Below, piece by piece: positions 9,039-17,315 of a stretch of DNA of 64,000 bases (its first letter is position 1; each line of letters opens with the position of its first letter). A program made the translations under genes and the position numbers. The stretch is taken from the NCBI GenBank assembly GCA_039819065.1, contig JBCBSS010000004.1:59311-123310 (forward strand), written 5' to 3'. The notes beneath the pieces were generated by a model. It was not told where the DNA came from, ran no database searches, and saw only the letters and a program-made list of their open reading frames with translations. This stretch comes from JBCBSS01 sp039819065. Its GTDB lineage: Bacteria > Bacteroidota > Bacteroidia > Cytophagales > Cyclobacteriaceae.

Positions 9039-9762
9039 ATTTCAATATGTCAACTATATTTTGAGCTTCCTTATAGTTGAATTCTGACGGTTTTACTGCC
9101 TCGAAAAGATCTCTAGCTGATTGACACTCATTTTTTCCTAAATATGCTAGGCCCAAGTACCAGTTAGCATGGCCTTTGAACCTGTTATCGGCATCATGCT
9201 TAACTTCATTTAAGAAAAATATGGCAGAATCGTATTGCTGAATAGCCATATGGCTCACACCAGCGTAGAATAGTTTGTCTTGATAGAATACATCCTCAGT
9301 CGCAACACGTTTGAAGAAAATCAATGCTTCCTCGTATCTGCCGGCAGAGTAGTTTTGCATGGCTTTGCTGAAGACATCAAAGTTATCTCCTCGGGTTGTA
9401 ACAAGATTAGGATAAGGTTCAAAGTAGGTACCGTAAAGCTCCGCACTAGACACCGAGCTAAAATAAATGAGGTAAACCGAAATAAGGATTAAGATAAAAG
9501 AGGCTGCTATGCCAGACAAAAAATAGGGGTTGCGCAAGCTAAATCTACGTTTCTTTCCGAAATGTAATTGGTGGAATTCCTGTAACTCGCTTTTAAGCGC
9601 GTAATCCTTTAAGCTATCAACTACTCGCTCCATCGCCTCCAACTCTTCTTTCAACTCAGCATTAACACTCAACTCCTCTTCAAAAGCAATCTGCTCGGCT
9701 TTGGTAAGCTTCCCCTCTAGATATTTCTCAATTTGTTCAATATCGTATTTCCTTTCCTCCAA
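9037..9762 (-). CDS. Membrane-anchored TPR protein, likely anti-sigma partner
   Basis: The protein has 241 residues. An acidic helical N-terminal domain (KYLEGKLTKAEQIAFEEEL) resembles the N-terminal part of Bacteroidota anti-sigma factors. A single membrane helix follows at about residues 80-101, then TPR-like repeats (YSAGRYEEALIFFKRV, MAIQQYDSAIFFLNEV, GLAYLGKNECQSARDLFEAV). The start is uncertain: the frame opens with TTG, and the ATG just upstream is out of frame. It is 39 bp downstream of the sigma factor gene on the same strand, so holding that sigma factor at the membrane is the likely role. This is inferred from context. Confidence 0.75.
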   Translation of the reverse strand: MEERKYDIEQIEKYLEGKLTKAEQIAFEEELSVNAELKEELEAMERVVDSLKDYALKSELQEFHQLHFGKKRRFSLRNPYFLSGIAASFILILISVYLIYFSSVSSAELYGTYFEPYPNLVTTRGDNFDVFSKAMQNYSAGRYEEALIFFKRVATEDVFYQDKLFYAGVSHMAIQQYDSAIFFLNEVKHDADNRFKGHANWYLGLAYLGKNECQSARDLFEAVKPSEFNYKEAQNIVDILK

Positions 9763-9801
9763 TTATCATTAAAATTATTATGTTTTATCTTAAAAAGATA
9801 T

Positions 9802-10398
9802 TTAATCTATGAAATATTTTATCTTAATATTCTTTTCGCGAATAATCTTGATCAAAAACTGCAAGCAACGGTATTTCTTATTCTTAGCAGTGGCCAAACT
9901 TTGAAGTCCGTATTTCTCCATGATCATTTTCATGGAAAACTCATTGTAGTAGTAATCAATTAGAACTTGTTCACAATTGCCTTTCAATTCGGCCATCAAC
10001 TCTTTAAATACTTTAGCTGATTTGCTTATATCGAAGACACTGTCGTTATTATCAACATCAGCTAAGTCGTCCAACATATCTACTACGGCAATTAACTCGT
10101 TAGAGTTGGCTTTGATCTGCTTCAACCAGATATTTCTTACTATTGAATACAGATAAGTCTTAATTGTGCTCTTGCTCTGAAACTTCCCTTCCTTGACCTG
10201 CTTATGAAATACGACCATGGCATCTTGAAAAACATCAGCGGCGTGCTCTTCAGTGCCTCTATTCTTGACTACGAATTTTTTTATCAAAGGGTAATGCGTT
10301 TTATATAAGTATTGCATTACCTTGTTCGCCTCTGACCTACTTCCCGTTTGGATAGCAGTCACAATCTGATGATCACTATAGTATACTTTTCTTCTCAC
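9802..10398 (-). CDS. ECF-type RNA polymerase sigma factor
   Basis: The protein has 198 residues. The N-terminal half shows a sigma region 2 pattern (ADVFQDAMVVFHKQV, TYLYSIVRNIWLKQIK). The C-terminal half (CEQVLIDYYYNEFSMKMIMEKYGLQSLATAKNKKYRCLQ, here split by eye) reads as the region 4 helix-turn-helix. It starts with GTG; the next in-frame ATG would remove part of region 2. It is the first gene of a two-gene operon with the TPR membrane protein, as in typical sigma/anti-sigma pairs. The target genes are not visible. Confidence 0.85.
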   Translation of the reverse strand: MRRKVYYSDHQIVTAIQTGSRSEANKVMQYLYKTHYPLIKKFVVKNRGTEEHAADVFQDAMVVFHKQVKEGKFQSKSTIKTYLYSIVRNIWLKQIKANSNELIAVVDMLDDLADVDNNDSVFDISKSAKVFKELMAELKGNCEQVLIDYYYNEFSMKMIMEKYGLQSLATAKNKKYRCLQFLIKIIREKNIKIKYFID

Positions 10399-10798
10399 TT
10401 ACTTAGTGTCATTTTTGTTAAAAAGGTAATCTGTTTCAACGGCATAATTTCGAACTTTTTTCTTTTACACCAGAAGCGCCAACTTAGTGCCTTAGTTTAG
10501 TACTAATTGGTCATAAATATCAGCCCAGTAAGAAAACCCGCTTTAATTACTCAAATTAAGCCATTCTAAAGACAACATAACGTAAATACTCAGAAAAAAT
10601 CGGTTCTGTTTTCTTGTCAAAGTACTTTTCTTCTTGTGATCTTCAAAATTATCAAAACCATTCAATTGTTTTGTATACCAGTCAACTTTAATGGCACAAC
10701 GGGTTTCGATTTCCTCATGGCCAATATGAGAACGTCAGTGTCGGCTCAGCTATATTGTTTATATTAGAAAGTCAAACTCAGCTCAGTATTATCTAAGC
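10399..10798. other. Intergenic region between sigma factor and large regulator
   Basis: This 400-bp stretch lies between divergent starts. I see no RNA gene or convincing reading frame. CTCAT and ATGAG form a small dyad around GGCCAAT near 10716-10732. TATATTG near 10749 is a partial -7 match for the plus-strand gene. A TGGCAC at about 10691 has no GC at the -12 spacing, so it is not a good sigma-54 site. Confidence 0.5.
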
Positions 10799-13700
10799 AT
10801 GAAAACCTCATCGGCAGATCTCAATATCAACGAGCATACTACACAGAAGAGCTGTAGGGTATTAATTGTAGAAGATGAGTTTATCATAGCGACAGACCTG
10901 TCAACGATGTTAACACGCCTCGGTCACGAGGTAGTTGCCATAGCCGGAACCATTAAAGATGCCAAAACAGCTATCGAAAAAGAGCTGATTGATATTGTGC
11001 TGTTGGACATAAACCTTGAGAAAGAGTTCGATGGAATAGCTTTAGCATCTGAAATTGAAAAACGAGCCATTCCATTCATTTTCACGACCGGTCGCTCTGA
11101 TCCATATATACTTAGCAAGGTTAAGCATCTCCAGCCCTATGGGTTCATTGTAAAACCATACAATGAAAAGGAGATATTTGCGACAATAGAAATAGCCATA
11201 CAGAAGTCCACTGTTGAGAACATATCAAGGCAGGAGCAAGAAAAGAAATTACTCCTTGATATTAACTCAGCTATTGCCACCGTAAGATTAAAAGAAGACT
11301 TACTTAAAGTCATTACTGAGAAGATCAAACCTATTTTTGGGTTCAGTCATATCCTTATCTCTGAATTAGAAGAAACCAAAACCAAATTCAGGCTTTTTTT
11401 TTCTGAAAAAGAGACCTATGATTCATTATACAGTGAAGCCTACACCCAATGGATACCGGTGGGTGATAGCTTATCAAATTTGATCAATTCTGAAGACGCC
11501 TTTGGCATTGATAACATACCTATTAAAAGTGCTGATGCCGAAACTTACTCGATATTACTTTCCCGGCTCGATGCCAAGCAATGTGTACATGTTCTATTAC
11601 GGTCAGGCAGGGAGACAATTGGTTTTTTAAGTATGGTTTCCAGTGGGTCGCATAGATTCCTGAAAGATCAAATACCCATAATCAAAGCCGTATCCGAGCA
11701 GATCGCTATTGCTGTAAGTAACATATTGGCTTATCGAAAGATTGTCAAGCAAAAGCAAGAGCAGGAAAGCTTGTTGGCGCTAAGTGATAGTATTGCCTCC
11801 ATACGAAGCCGGGCAGACCTGATAGATGTAGTTACCCAAAAGTTGCATCCACTCTTCCTTTTCGATGACGCTATGGTACTGGTTGGTGATAGTCAGTTAG
11901 CCAATTTCCATAACTTCCTCTCTGCTTCTGCCGATGATGTTAGCTGGTCGGAAAAAGATCAGAGCACCGAAACATTACGATCTGATGACTCTTTCCTGGA
12001 CATGATCATCAAAGCAGACGGGGCGGTCATTTTGAAAATAGACGAACTCAGTGAAAAGTACCCAAACCATCACGGTGTTCAGCTTCTGTTCAAGATGGGT
12101 ATCAAGCAAGCACTGTGCAGTACGCTCAAATATTCTGAAAATGTTATTGGCTGCCTTATATTTCATACCCAAAAGCCAGATTTTTATCAACCTGATGTAT
12201 TCAACATATTTAAGGCTGTAGCGGACCAGATCAGCATAGCAGTCGGTAACATAATGGCCAATGAGGAGATCGCGCAGAGAGATAAGGAAAAAACCACATT
12301 AGTCGAAATAAGTAAGGCTATAGCTACCATTGATAATGCTGAAGCACTTTTTCAAATCACTACAGACAAACTACAAACCGTATTAGGTGAGGATATTCTA
12401 TATGTACTGGTCGTATTCAACGATAAAGGAAAGCATGCCAAATTGTATACCGATTGGAACAAGCTTAAAAACGTACCAGATGCATCAATAACACACTTTC
12501 AATCCAATAACAAAATATCAATCAAAGGGTCTGTTTTCGAAAGTGTGATTAATGCACCCAGTTCTTTTCTGGTAGATATTCAGGAAATTTTCAAAAAACA
12601 TCCACATGACGCCTCGGTTAAAGCTGCTGCCAACCTCAACTTGAAGCAGGCCATTATATCTCCACTCAGATATCAGGGGAACATTGTGGGTTCCTTGCAC
12701 ATACACTCGGCTCAGAAAAACCGTTTTAAGGAATCGCACTTCGATCTACTGAACGCTATATCTGAGCAGTTAGCAGTGGCTTTCAGTAACGCCAAAGCGA
12801 AAGAGGAAATACTCAGCCGGGAGCGTGAAAAGAGTTTACAACTCGAGCTCAACAATGAGTTGGTTTCAAGTAAAAACTTCAAGGAACTAAGTTTGACAGT
12901 CGCCAAAAAACTGGATGGTTGGCTACCTTTTAAATTCTTCATTCTACAAGTGCTAGATTTGAGCGGTACCATACTTCACCAATACATATTTGAGCAAAAC
13001 CAGGGTAAAACCGAACTGCTCAAAAATCATTTCCCGGACTCTACTGCTGGCACCAACGTAGTTGAAGAAAAGCTTTCCAAACACCAGATACTGTATGATC
13101 TTGATCGCAAGAAGTTGAATAAGATTGGTCTGCCCTCTTTGCCTATAGAGAATGCCATTATGTTTAGGTCGCCATTGAGGAAAAAAACCTCGCTTCACCT
13201 GACTTTCGGGACTAATCTGCCGGGTGCTTATCAAAAAAAGCACCTGACTTTTCTTAAACACCTGGTACCGCAAATAACACTGGCAGCAGAAAACCGACTC
13301 TCTGTGCAGGCATTGAGAGTCAAGCAAAACCGTAGAAACCTACAACTGAATGTTATCAATGCGATCACCTCAATACCGAATCGCCATGACTTGCTCAAGG
13401 CCATGATGAACATTCTTAACGGCCATATACCGATTCACGGACTCAGCTTTACTTCAGCAGATGATTCAAACGATAGATATAGTAGCTTAATTGGTATTAA
13501 CCGGAATGATAAGATAGAAGTAATTGAAGAAGAAACCTTCATCCAAACAGCAGGCTTCACTCAACCGAACTACCATGAATCAGTTAATTCAGCTGAAGCA
13601 CTGTATATGTTGCCTAGTTTGAATTTGGGCGATACTTATAAGGAGTTATGCGCAAAGTTTGAGATAGTCAGGACATTGAGCAGTATTTATGGTTTCAAGA

Positions 13701-14887
13701 GCAGCATATATGCTCCCATCTTCAATAAGGACAAATGGATTAGCACACTAACGCTTTACAGTCAATATACGCACGGGTTCTCCACTGAGGATATGGAATC
13801 TATCACAGAACTCTCCGAGCAGATTGCATTGGCCTTGGAAAACAGACAGGCGTTTGAAACACTGAATCGGCTAAAACACCAACTTGAGCAAGAAAAGAGC
13901 TACCTCAAGGAAGAAATCGACACCAATTATAAGTTTGAGGATATCGTAGGCGTAAGCCCTAAAATAGTTGAAAACTTCAATCAGATCAGCCAGGTAGCGC
14001 CATCTGATATGACGGTGCTGATCCAGGGAGAAACCGGTACCGGTAAAGAGCTTTTTGCCCGTGCCGTACACAACCTCTCAAACAGGAAGAATAAACCGCT
14101 GATCAAACTCAATTGTGCAGCCCTCCCTCCTAACCTACTTGAATCAGAGCTTTTCGGTCATGAGAAAGGAGCATTTACTGGAGCTACTGAGCAGCGAATT
14201 GGTAAGTTCGAACTGGCTCACCAAGGATCTATATTCCTGGATGAGATTGGTGAAATGCCTTTAGAATTACAGTCTAAGCTATTGCGGGCAATACAGGAAA
14301 AGGAAATCGAAAAGCTCGGAAGCAACAAAACTATCAAAGTGGATGTACGCATTATAGCTGCTACTAACAGAAACCTCAAAGAGGAAGTCGATGCCGGTAA
14401 TTTTAGAAGTGACTTATATTATAGGCTGAATGTTATTCCGATCGTTGTACCTCCGCTGAGAGATCGCACGGAAGATATTCCTTTGTTGGCCCAACACTTC
14501 CTGCAAAAAGCCAATAAGCGCTTAGGTAGGCGCATTCGCAGATTATCTGAGGAATCAATGGAAAAACTCATGTCCTATTCTTGGCCAGGAAACATAAGGG
14601 AAATGGAGCATGTCATTGAGCGATCTTCCATTCTATGTCATGATGAAACACTGGAAATCATCCTACAACCTTCAGAAGGCAGTGAGGAAGTACCACAAAC
14701 TAGCAACGGCGGGATTATGTCACTGGAGGAAGCCGAAAAAGATTTGGTACTGCGCGTATTAAAACACACCAACGGAAAGATCAGAGGGAAAGGTGGTGCC
14801 GCTGAAGTACTCAAGATCAACCCGAATACGCTCGATTCGCGCATGAAAAAGCTGGGAATAAAGAAAGAGCGGTTAATCAAAGGGTAA
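10799..14887 (+). CDS. Receiver / five-GAF / sigma-54 activator (HTH) regulator
   Basis: The protein has 1362 residues. Residues 19-135 are a receiver domain with phosphoacceptor Asp70 (VLLDINL). Five GAF-like units follow, each opened by a charged helix and a similar motif (about residues 140, 317, 491, 672 and 841; for example LLALSDSIASIRSRADLIDVV). Residues 1055-1290 are the AAA+ domain with Walker A GETGTGKE near 1076, an intact GAFTGA loop, and FLDEIGE. The C-terminus is a Fis-type helix-turn-helix. It should activate sigma-54 promoters in response to phosphorylation and GAF ligands. No kinase domain or partner kinase is adjacent. The five units suggest internal duplication. Confidence 0.9.
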   Translation: MKTSSADLNINEHTTQKSCRVLIVEDEFIIATDLSTMLTRLGHEVVAIAGTIKDAKTAIEKELIDIVLLDINLEKEFDGIALASEIEKRAIPFIFTTGRSDPYILSKVKHLQPYGFIVKPYNEKEIFATIEIAIQKSTVENISRQEQEKKLLLDINSAIATVRLKEDLLKVITEKIKPIFGFSHILISELEETKTKFRLFFSEKETYDSLYSEAYTQWIPVGDSLSNLINSEDAFGIDNIPIKSADAETYSILLSRLDAKQCVHVLLRSGRETIGFLSMVSSGSHRFLKDQIPIIKAVSEQIAIAVSNILAYRKIVKQKQEQESLLALSDSIASIRSRADLIDVVTQKLHPLFLFDDAMVLVGDSQLANFHNFLSASADDVSWSEKDQSTETLRSDDSFLDMIIKADGAVILKIDELSEKYPNHHGVQLLFKMGIKQALCSTLKYSENVIGCLIFHTQKPDFYQPDVFNIFKAVADQISIAVGNIMANEEIAQRDKEKTTLVEISKAIATIDNAEALFQITTDKLQTVLGEDILYVLVVFNDKGKHAKLYTDWNKLKNVPDASITHFQSNNKISIKGSVFESVINAPSSFLVDIQEIFKKHPHDASVKAAANLNLKQAIISPLRYQGNIVGSLHIHSAQKNRFKESHFDLLNAISEQLAVAFSNAKAKEEILSREREKSLQLELNNELVSSKNFKELSLTVAKKLDGWLPFKFFILQVLDLSGTILHQYIFEQNQGKTELLKNHFPDSTAGTNVVEEKLSKHQILYDLDRKKLNKIGLPSLPIENAIMFRSPLRKKTSLHLTFGTNLPGAYQKKHLTFLKHLVPQITLAAENRLSVQALRVKQNRRNLQLNVINAITSIPNRHDLLKAMMNILNGHIPIHGLSFTSADDSNDRYSSLIGINRNDKIEVIEEETFIQTAGFTQPNYHESVNSAEALYMLPSLNLGDTYKELCAKFEIVRTLSSIYGFKSSIYAPIFNKDKWISTLTLYSQYTHGFSTEDMESITELSEQIALALENRQAFETLNRLKHQLEQEKSYLKEEIDTNYKFEDIVGVSPKIVENFNQISQVAPSDMTVLIQGETGTGKELFARAVHNLSNRKNKPLIKLNCAALPPNLLESELFGHEKGAFTGATEQRIGKFELAHQGSIFLDEIGEMPLELQSKLLRAIQEKEIEKLGSNKTIKVDVRIIAATNRNLKEEVDAGNFRSDLYYRLNVIPIVVPPLRDRTEDIPLLAQHFLQKANKRLGRRIRRLSEESMEKLMSYSWPGNIREMEHVIERSSILCHDETLEIILQPSEGSEEVPQTSNGGIMSLEEAEKDLVLRVLKHTNGKIRGKGGAAEVLKINPNTLDSRMKKLGIKKERLIKG

Positions 14888-14927
14888 AACACTAGCCATT
14901 GCTCGACCCGGATTTATTTGCTAGCCA

Positions 14928-14960
14928 TAAAAAAAGCCAGAATCTTTCGAATCTGGCCTT
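14928..14960 (-). terminator. Terminator of the ABC ATPase gene
   Basis: GCCAGA and TCTGGC arms (with an inner TC/GA pair) face a run of seven A at 14929-14935, which is a T tract when read on the minus strand. It lies between converging genes and could also slow plus-strand transcription. Confidence 0.75.
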
Positions 14961-14994
14961 TCTATCAATTCTAAACCTAAGCAAATGATATGTA

Positions 14995-15684
14995 CTATAT
15001 ATGGAATTGCTCTTTGATATTTTCAGTCACGATCTTACCATCGAATAAGTTGATGATACGGTGTGAGTAGTTAGCATCGTATGGAGAGTGAGTCACCATT
15101 ACGATAGTAGTACCTTCCTCATTCAACTCCGAAAGCAATTTCATTACCTCTTCACCGTTAGCAGAGTCCAAGTTACCAGTAGGCTCATCCGCTAGAATCA
15201 TTTTAGGTTTGGCTACGATCGCTCTGGCGATGGCCACCCTTTGCTGCTGACCTCCTGATAACTGCTGAGGAAAGTGGTTCCTACGGTGCATGATATTCAT
15301 TCTTTCAAGCACTTCTTCTACCTTTTGTTTTCTTTCAGAAGAAGGGACTTTAAGATACAATAGTGGAAGCTCAACGTTCTCAAATACAGTTAGTTCGTCG
15401 ATGAGGTTAAAGCTCTGGAATACAAAGCCGATAGAACCTTTTCTTAGTTGGGCTCTTTGTCTCTCTGAAAACTTGGATACTTCTTGTTCGCCAAACCAGT
15501 ACTCACCGTCTGAGGGGTTATCAAGAAGGCCTAGGATATTCAATAAAGTGGATTTACCGCATCCTGAAGGTCCCATGATGGCTACAAACTCGCCATCTTT
15601 GATTTCAACGTTGATGCTGTTCAGCGCAGTTGTTTCTACCTCTTCGGTAGTATAAACTTTAGTAAGTCCTTTACATTGTATCAT
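14995..15684 (-). CDS. ABC transporter ATP-binding protein (MacB/LolD class)
   Basis: The 229-residue ATPase has Walker A GPSGCGKST (39-47), the signature LSGGQQQRVAIARA and Walker B MILADEPTGNLDS, all typical of the MacB/LolD/FtsE class that pairs with FtsX-like permeases. It is 98 bp downstream of the HlyD-type adaptor gene, so both probably belong to one envelope exporter. No permease gene follows; a terminator does. The permease must be encoded elsewhere. The divergent sigma-54 regulator/kinase pair is the likely controller. Confidence 0.93.
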   Translation of the reverse strand: MIQCKGLTKVYTTEEVETTALNSINVEIKDGEFVAIMGPSGCGKSTLLNILGLLDNPSDGEYWFGEQEVSKFSERQRAQLRKGSIGFVFQSFNLIDELTVFENVELPLLYLKVPSSERKQKVEEVLERMNIMHRRNHFPQQLSGGQQQRVAIARAIVAKPKMILADEPTGNLDSANGEEVMKLLSELNEEGTTIVMVTHSPYDANYSHRIINLFDGKIVTENIKEQFHI

Positions 15685-15756
15685 ACGGTTAAGGATTTTA
15701 TTATTTCAATATTGGTTTATGTTATACTAAATCTAAAAACTAATGCTTACCATACT

Positions 15757-15822
15757 AGGACTTCAGCCAGGAGATAAAGTAATTACCTCCTCATACAATC
15801 ACTACGGTGATAATGAAGTCCT
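15757..15822. repeat. Candidate invertible micro-segment at the adaptor 3' end
   Basis: A perfect 9-bp inverted repeat, AGGACTTCA (15757-15765) and TGAAGTCCT (15814-15822), flanks 48 bp. On the plus strand, opposite to the gene, the segment reads QPGDKVITSSYNHYGDNEV, the C-terminal sequence expected in this adaptor family. Exchanging the orientation of the 48 bp makes the minus-strand frame run from EVLEGL through this sequence to a TAA at 15747-15749. The inversion is read directly; whether it is active, fixed or an assembly artefact is unknown. Confidence 0.8.
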
Positions 15823-16994
15823 TCAAGTACTTCAAAGTACTCGGTATTCTTTCTTCCCAATCTAATATCTCTTCTTTCAGCTTTTGTACCTGATTCGTCG
15901 AGTACAAACACCCAGTTTCCTCCGGTATCTTTGTAGAAACCTCCAACCGGAAGTAGTAGCTCTTCCGAAGATTGTCCCAATTCTATGCGCAATCGCAAGG
16001 ATTGCCCTCTTCTAATACCGCCTGGAGTCTGTCCGTCAAATTCCATGTCAACCTCAAAACGTCCGTTATTGATATCAGGGTAGATGTAATTGATTTTCAA
16101 CCTGTATTGGTTTCCAGCAAATCTTGTCGTTGCTCCTAATCCAGTCGCAATTCTTGGAAGGTATAATTCATCAATAGGAACTCGTACTTTAAAGCTACCT
16201 TCTACATCTACTTGTCCAAGTCTTTGTCCGGAAGTCACGGCTTGTCCTATCTCCAATTGAGGAGTGGTCAACAAACCTTCGATTGGCGATCTGATCACCA
16301 AATTGTCTAATATCTGGCTTACACCGTTCAAGCTCTCAGTCATACGAGACTCAGAAGCATTGAGTTGGTTGACTTGGTTCAGGCGACTTAATGAATCACC
16401 TTTATATACCTCATAAGTAATTTGTCTTCTTTTGAGGTTGTATTCATAGTCAGCTTTGGTCTGCTCAAACTGCTGTTGCGAAATGAGCTTCTTCTCGAAA
16501 AGCATCTTTTCTCGATCATAGCGTGGTTTCAACTTGGCCAGTTCGTTATCAATCAAAGCCAACTGCTGTTGTTGTGATAAGTCGTTCTGAGTTAATTGAA
16601 GGCGTGTCTGACGCACTCGGTTGATACTCTCATTCAGGTTAGCCTCTTGAGTAAGTACATTCAATTCCCTGTTGAGATTAGAAAGCTCAACAATTACATC
16701 CCCTATTTGGAGCCTTGAGCCACTTTCTGCTACCACTCGTTTGATTGTACCACCTTCTATAGCATCAAGGTAGATGGTTCTACTCGGCTGTACTGTACCT
16801 GTCTGTGGAATGAATTCTTGGAAGACGCCTCTGCCGACAGTAGAAACTGTGGCTTTTTCAATATCAATTTTGACTCTTGAGCGTTTATCTGCGAAAAAGA
16901 TTTGGTACGCGACCAATACGACCAAGAGCGTTACACCACCGATAGTAGCTATTCTCTTTAAGGTCCATTTTTTCTTTTTAATCTTCTTGTCCAT
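15783..16994 (-). CDS. HlyD/MacA-type efflux adaptor, 3' end inverted
   Basis: As sequenced the protein has 403 residues: an N-terminal membrane helix (about 14-30), a lipoyl/barrel half-motif (GTVQPSRTIYLDAIEGGTIKRV, in two parts), a long coiled-coil hairpin (about 105-225), then the second half-motif and beta-barrel. It would bridge an inner-membrane ABC exporter to an outer-membrane channel. The last ten residues (HYHRSDCMRR) are foreign to the family. The 48-bp segment at 15766-15813 appears flipped; in the other orientation the protein would have 415 residues and end ...GDNEVLVW, with the stop at 15747. The upstream region holds a sigma-54-like element and dyads shared with the divergent regulator gene. 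Confidence 0.88.
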   Translation of the reverse strand: MDKKIKKKKWTLKRIATIGGVTLLVVLVAYQIFFADKRSRVKIDIEKATVSTVGRGVFQEFIPQTGTVQPSRTIYLDAIEGGTIKRVVAESGSRLQIGDVIVELSNLNRELNVLTQEANLNESINRVRQTRLQLTQNDLSQQQQLALIDNELAKLKPRYDREKMLFEKKLISQQQFEQTKADYEYNLKRRQITYEVYKGDSLSRLNQVNQLNASESRMTESLNGVSQILDNLVIRSPIEGLLTTPQLEIGQAVTSGQRLGQVDVEGSFKVRVPIDELYLPRIATGLGATTRFAGNQYRLKINYIYPDINNGRFEVDMEFDGQTPGGIRRGQSLRLRIELGQSSEELLLPVGGFYKDTGGNWVFVLDESGTKAERRDIRLGRKNTEYFEVLEGLHYHRSDCMRR

Positions 16995-17036
16995 TCAAAC
17001 TGTTCGTTTTGGTTAACGCTTTACCAGCGATTCTAC

Positions 17037-17057
17037 TTTGCCAACAAGTGTGCCAAC
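17037..17057 (-). promoter_or_regulatory. Imperfect sigma-54-like promoter of the adaptor gene
   Basis: The minus strand reads TTGGCACACTTGTTGGCA. TTGGCAC fits the -24 element. At -12 the expected TTGC is TTGG with GC one base later, so the match is imperfect. It lies about 43 bp upstream of the adaptor start and next to a gene for a sigma-54 activator. Confidence 0.45.
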
Positions 17058-17107
17058 CGAAAATATGGGTTGATTGATCAAATTAAGGGCTTACAATAGT
17101 TCGGTAT

Positions 17108-17144
17108 CGTTCATGAATGAACGTATTTGTTCGGTAGCGAACAA
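17108..17144. promoter_or_regulatory. Two dyads, candidate activator binding sites
   Basis: CGTTCAT-GA-ATGAACG (17108-17123) and TTGTTCG-GTAG-CGAACAA (17127-17144) are 7-bp inverted repeats sharing GTTC/GAAC. They sit 50-100 bp upstream of the sigma-54-like element, the usual place for enhancer sites of NtrC-type activators, and also upstream of the regulator's own gene. Confidence 0.5.
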
Positions 17145-17315
17145 TAAAACGTTCGATTGCTGGCAAATCAATTTCTTTTTAGATAAACTCGCCTGTCCGC
17201 ATTATGACCAATTTCGGGCATTTTAGGTACTACCAGTACTAAATGACCAAGTATAGGAACATTAGGGTATCAACTTTGCAAGGAGATTGGCGTCCTAAAA
17301 CTGTAAGTACTGCAC

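Larger units (their letters stand above)
16995..17315. other. Divergent control region of exporter and two-component genes
   Basis: This 321-bp region lies between the adaptor (-) and the response regulator (+). It contains a sigma-54-like element on the minus strand (17037-17057), two GTTC/GAAC dyads (17108-17123, 17127-17144), an AACGTT palindrome near 17148 and a further imperfect dyad, TTTAGGTACT...AGTACTAAA (17222-17244), closer to the regulator gene. I see no reading frame. Confidence 0.6.

Noticed and set aside
10690..10706. Sigma-54 promoter before the five-GAF regulator
   Set aside because: TGGCAC is present but there is no GC dinucleotide at the -12 spacing.
12953..13327. 124-residue minus-strand open frame inside the five-GAF regulator
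   Set aside because: It is antisense to a continuous conserved coding frame and has no promoter or domain pattern.
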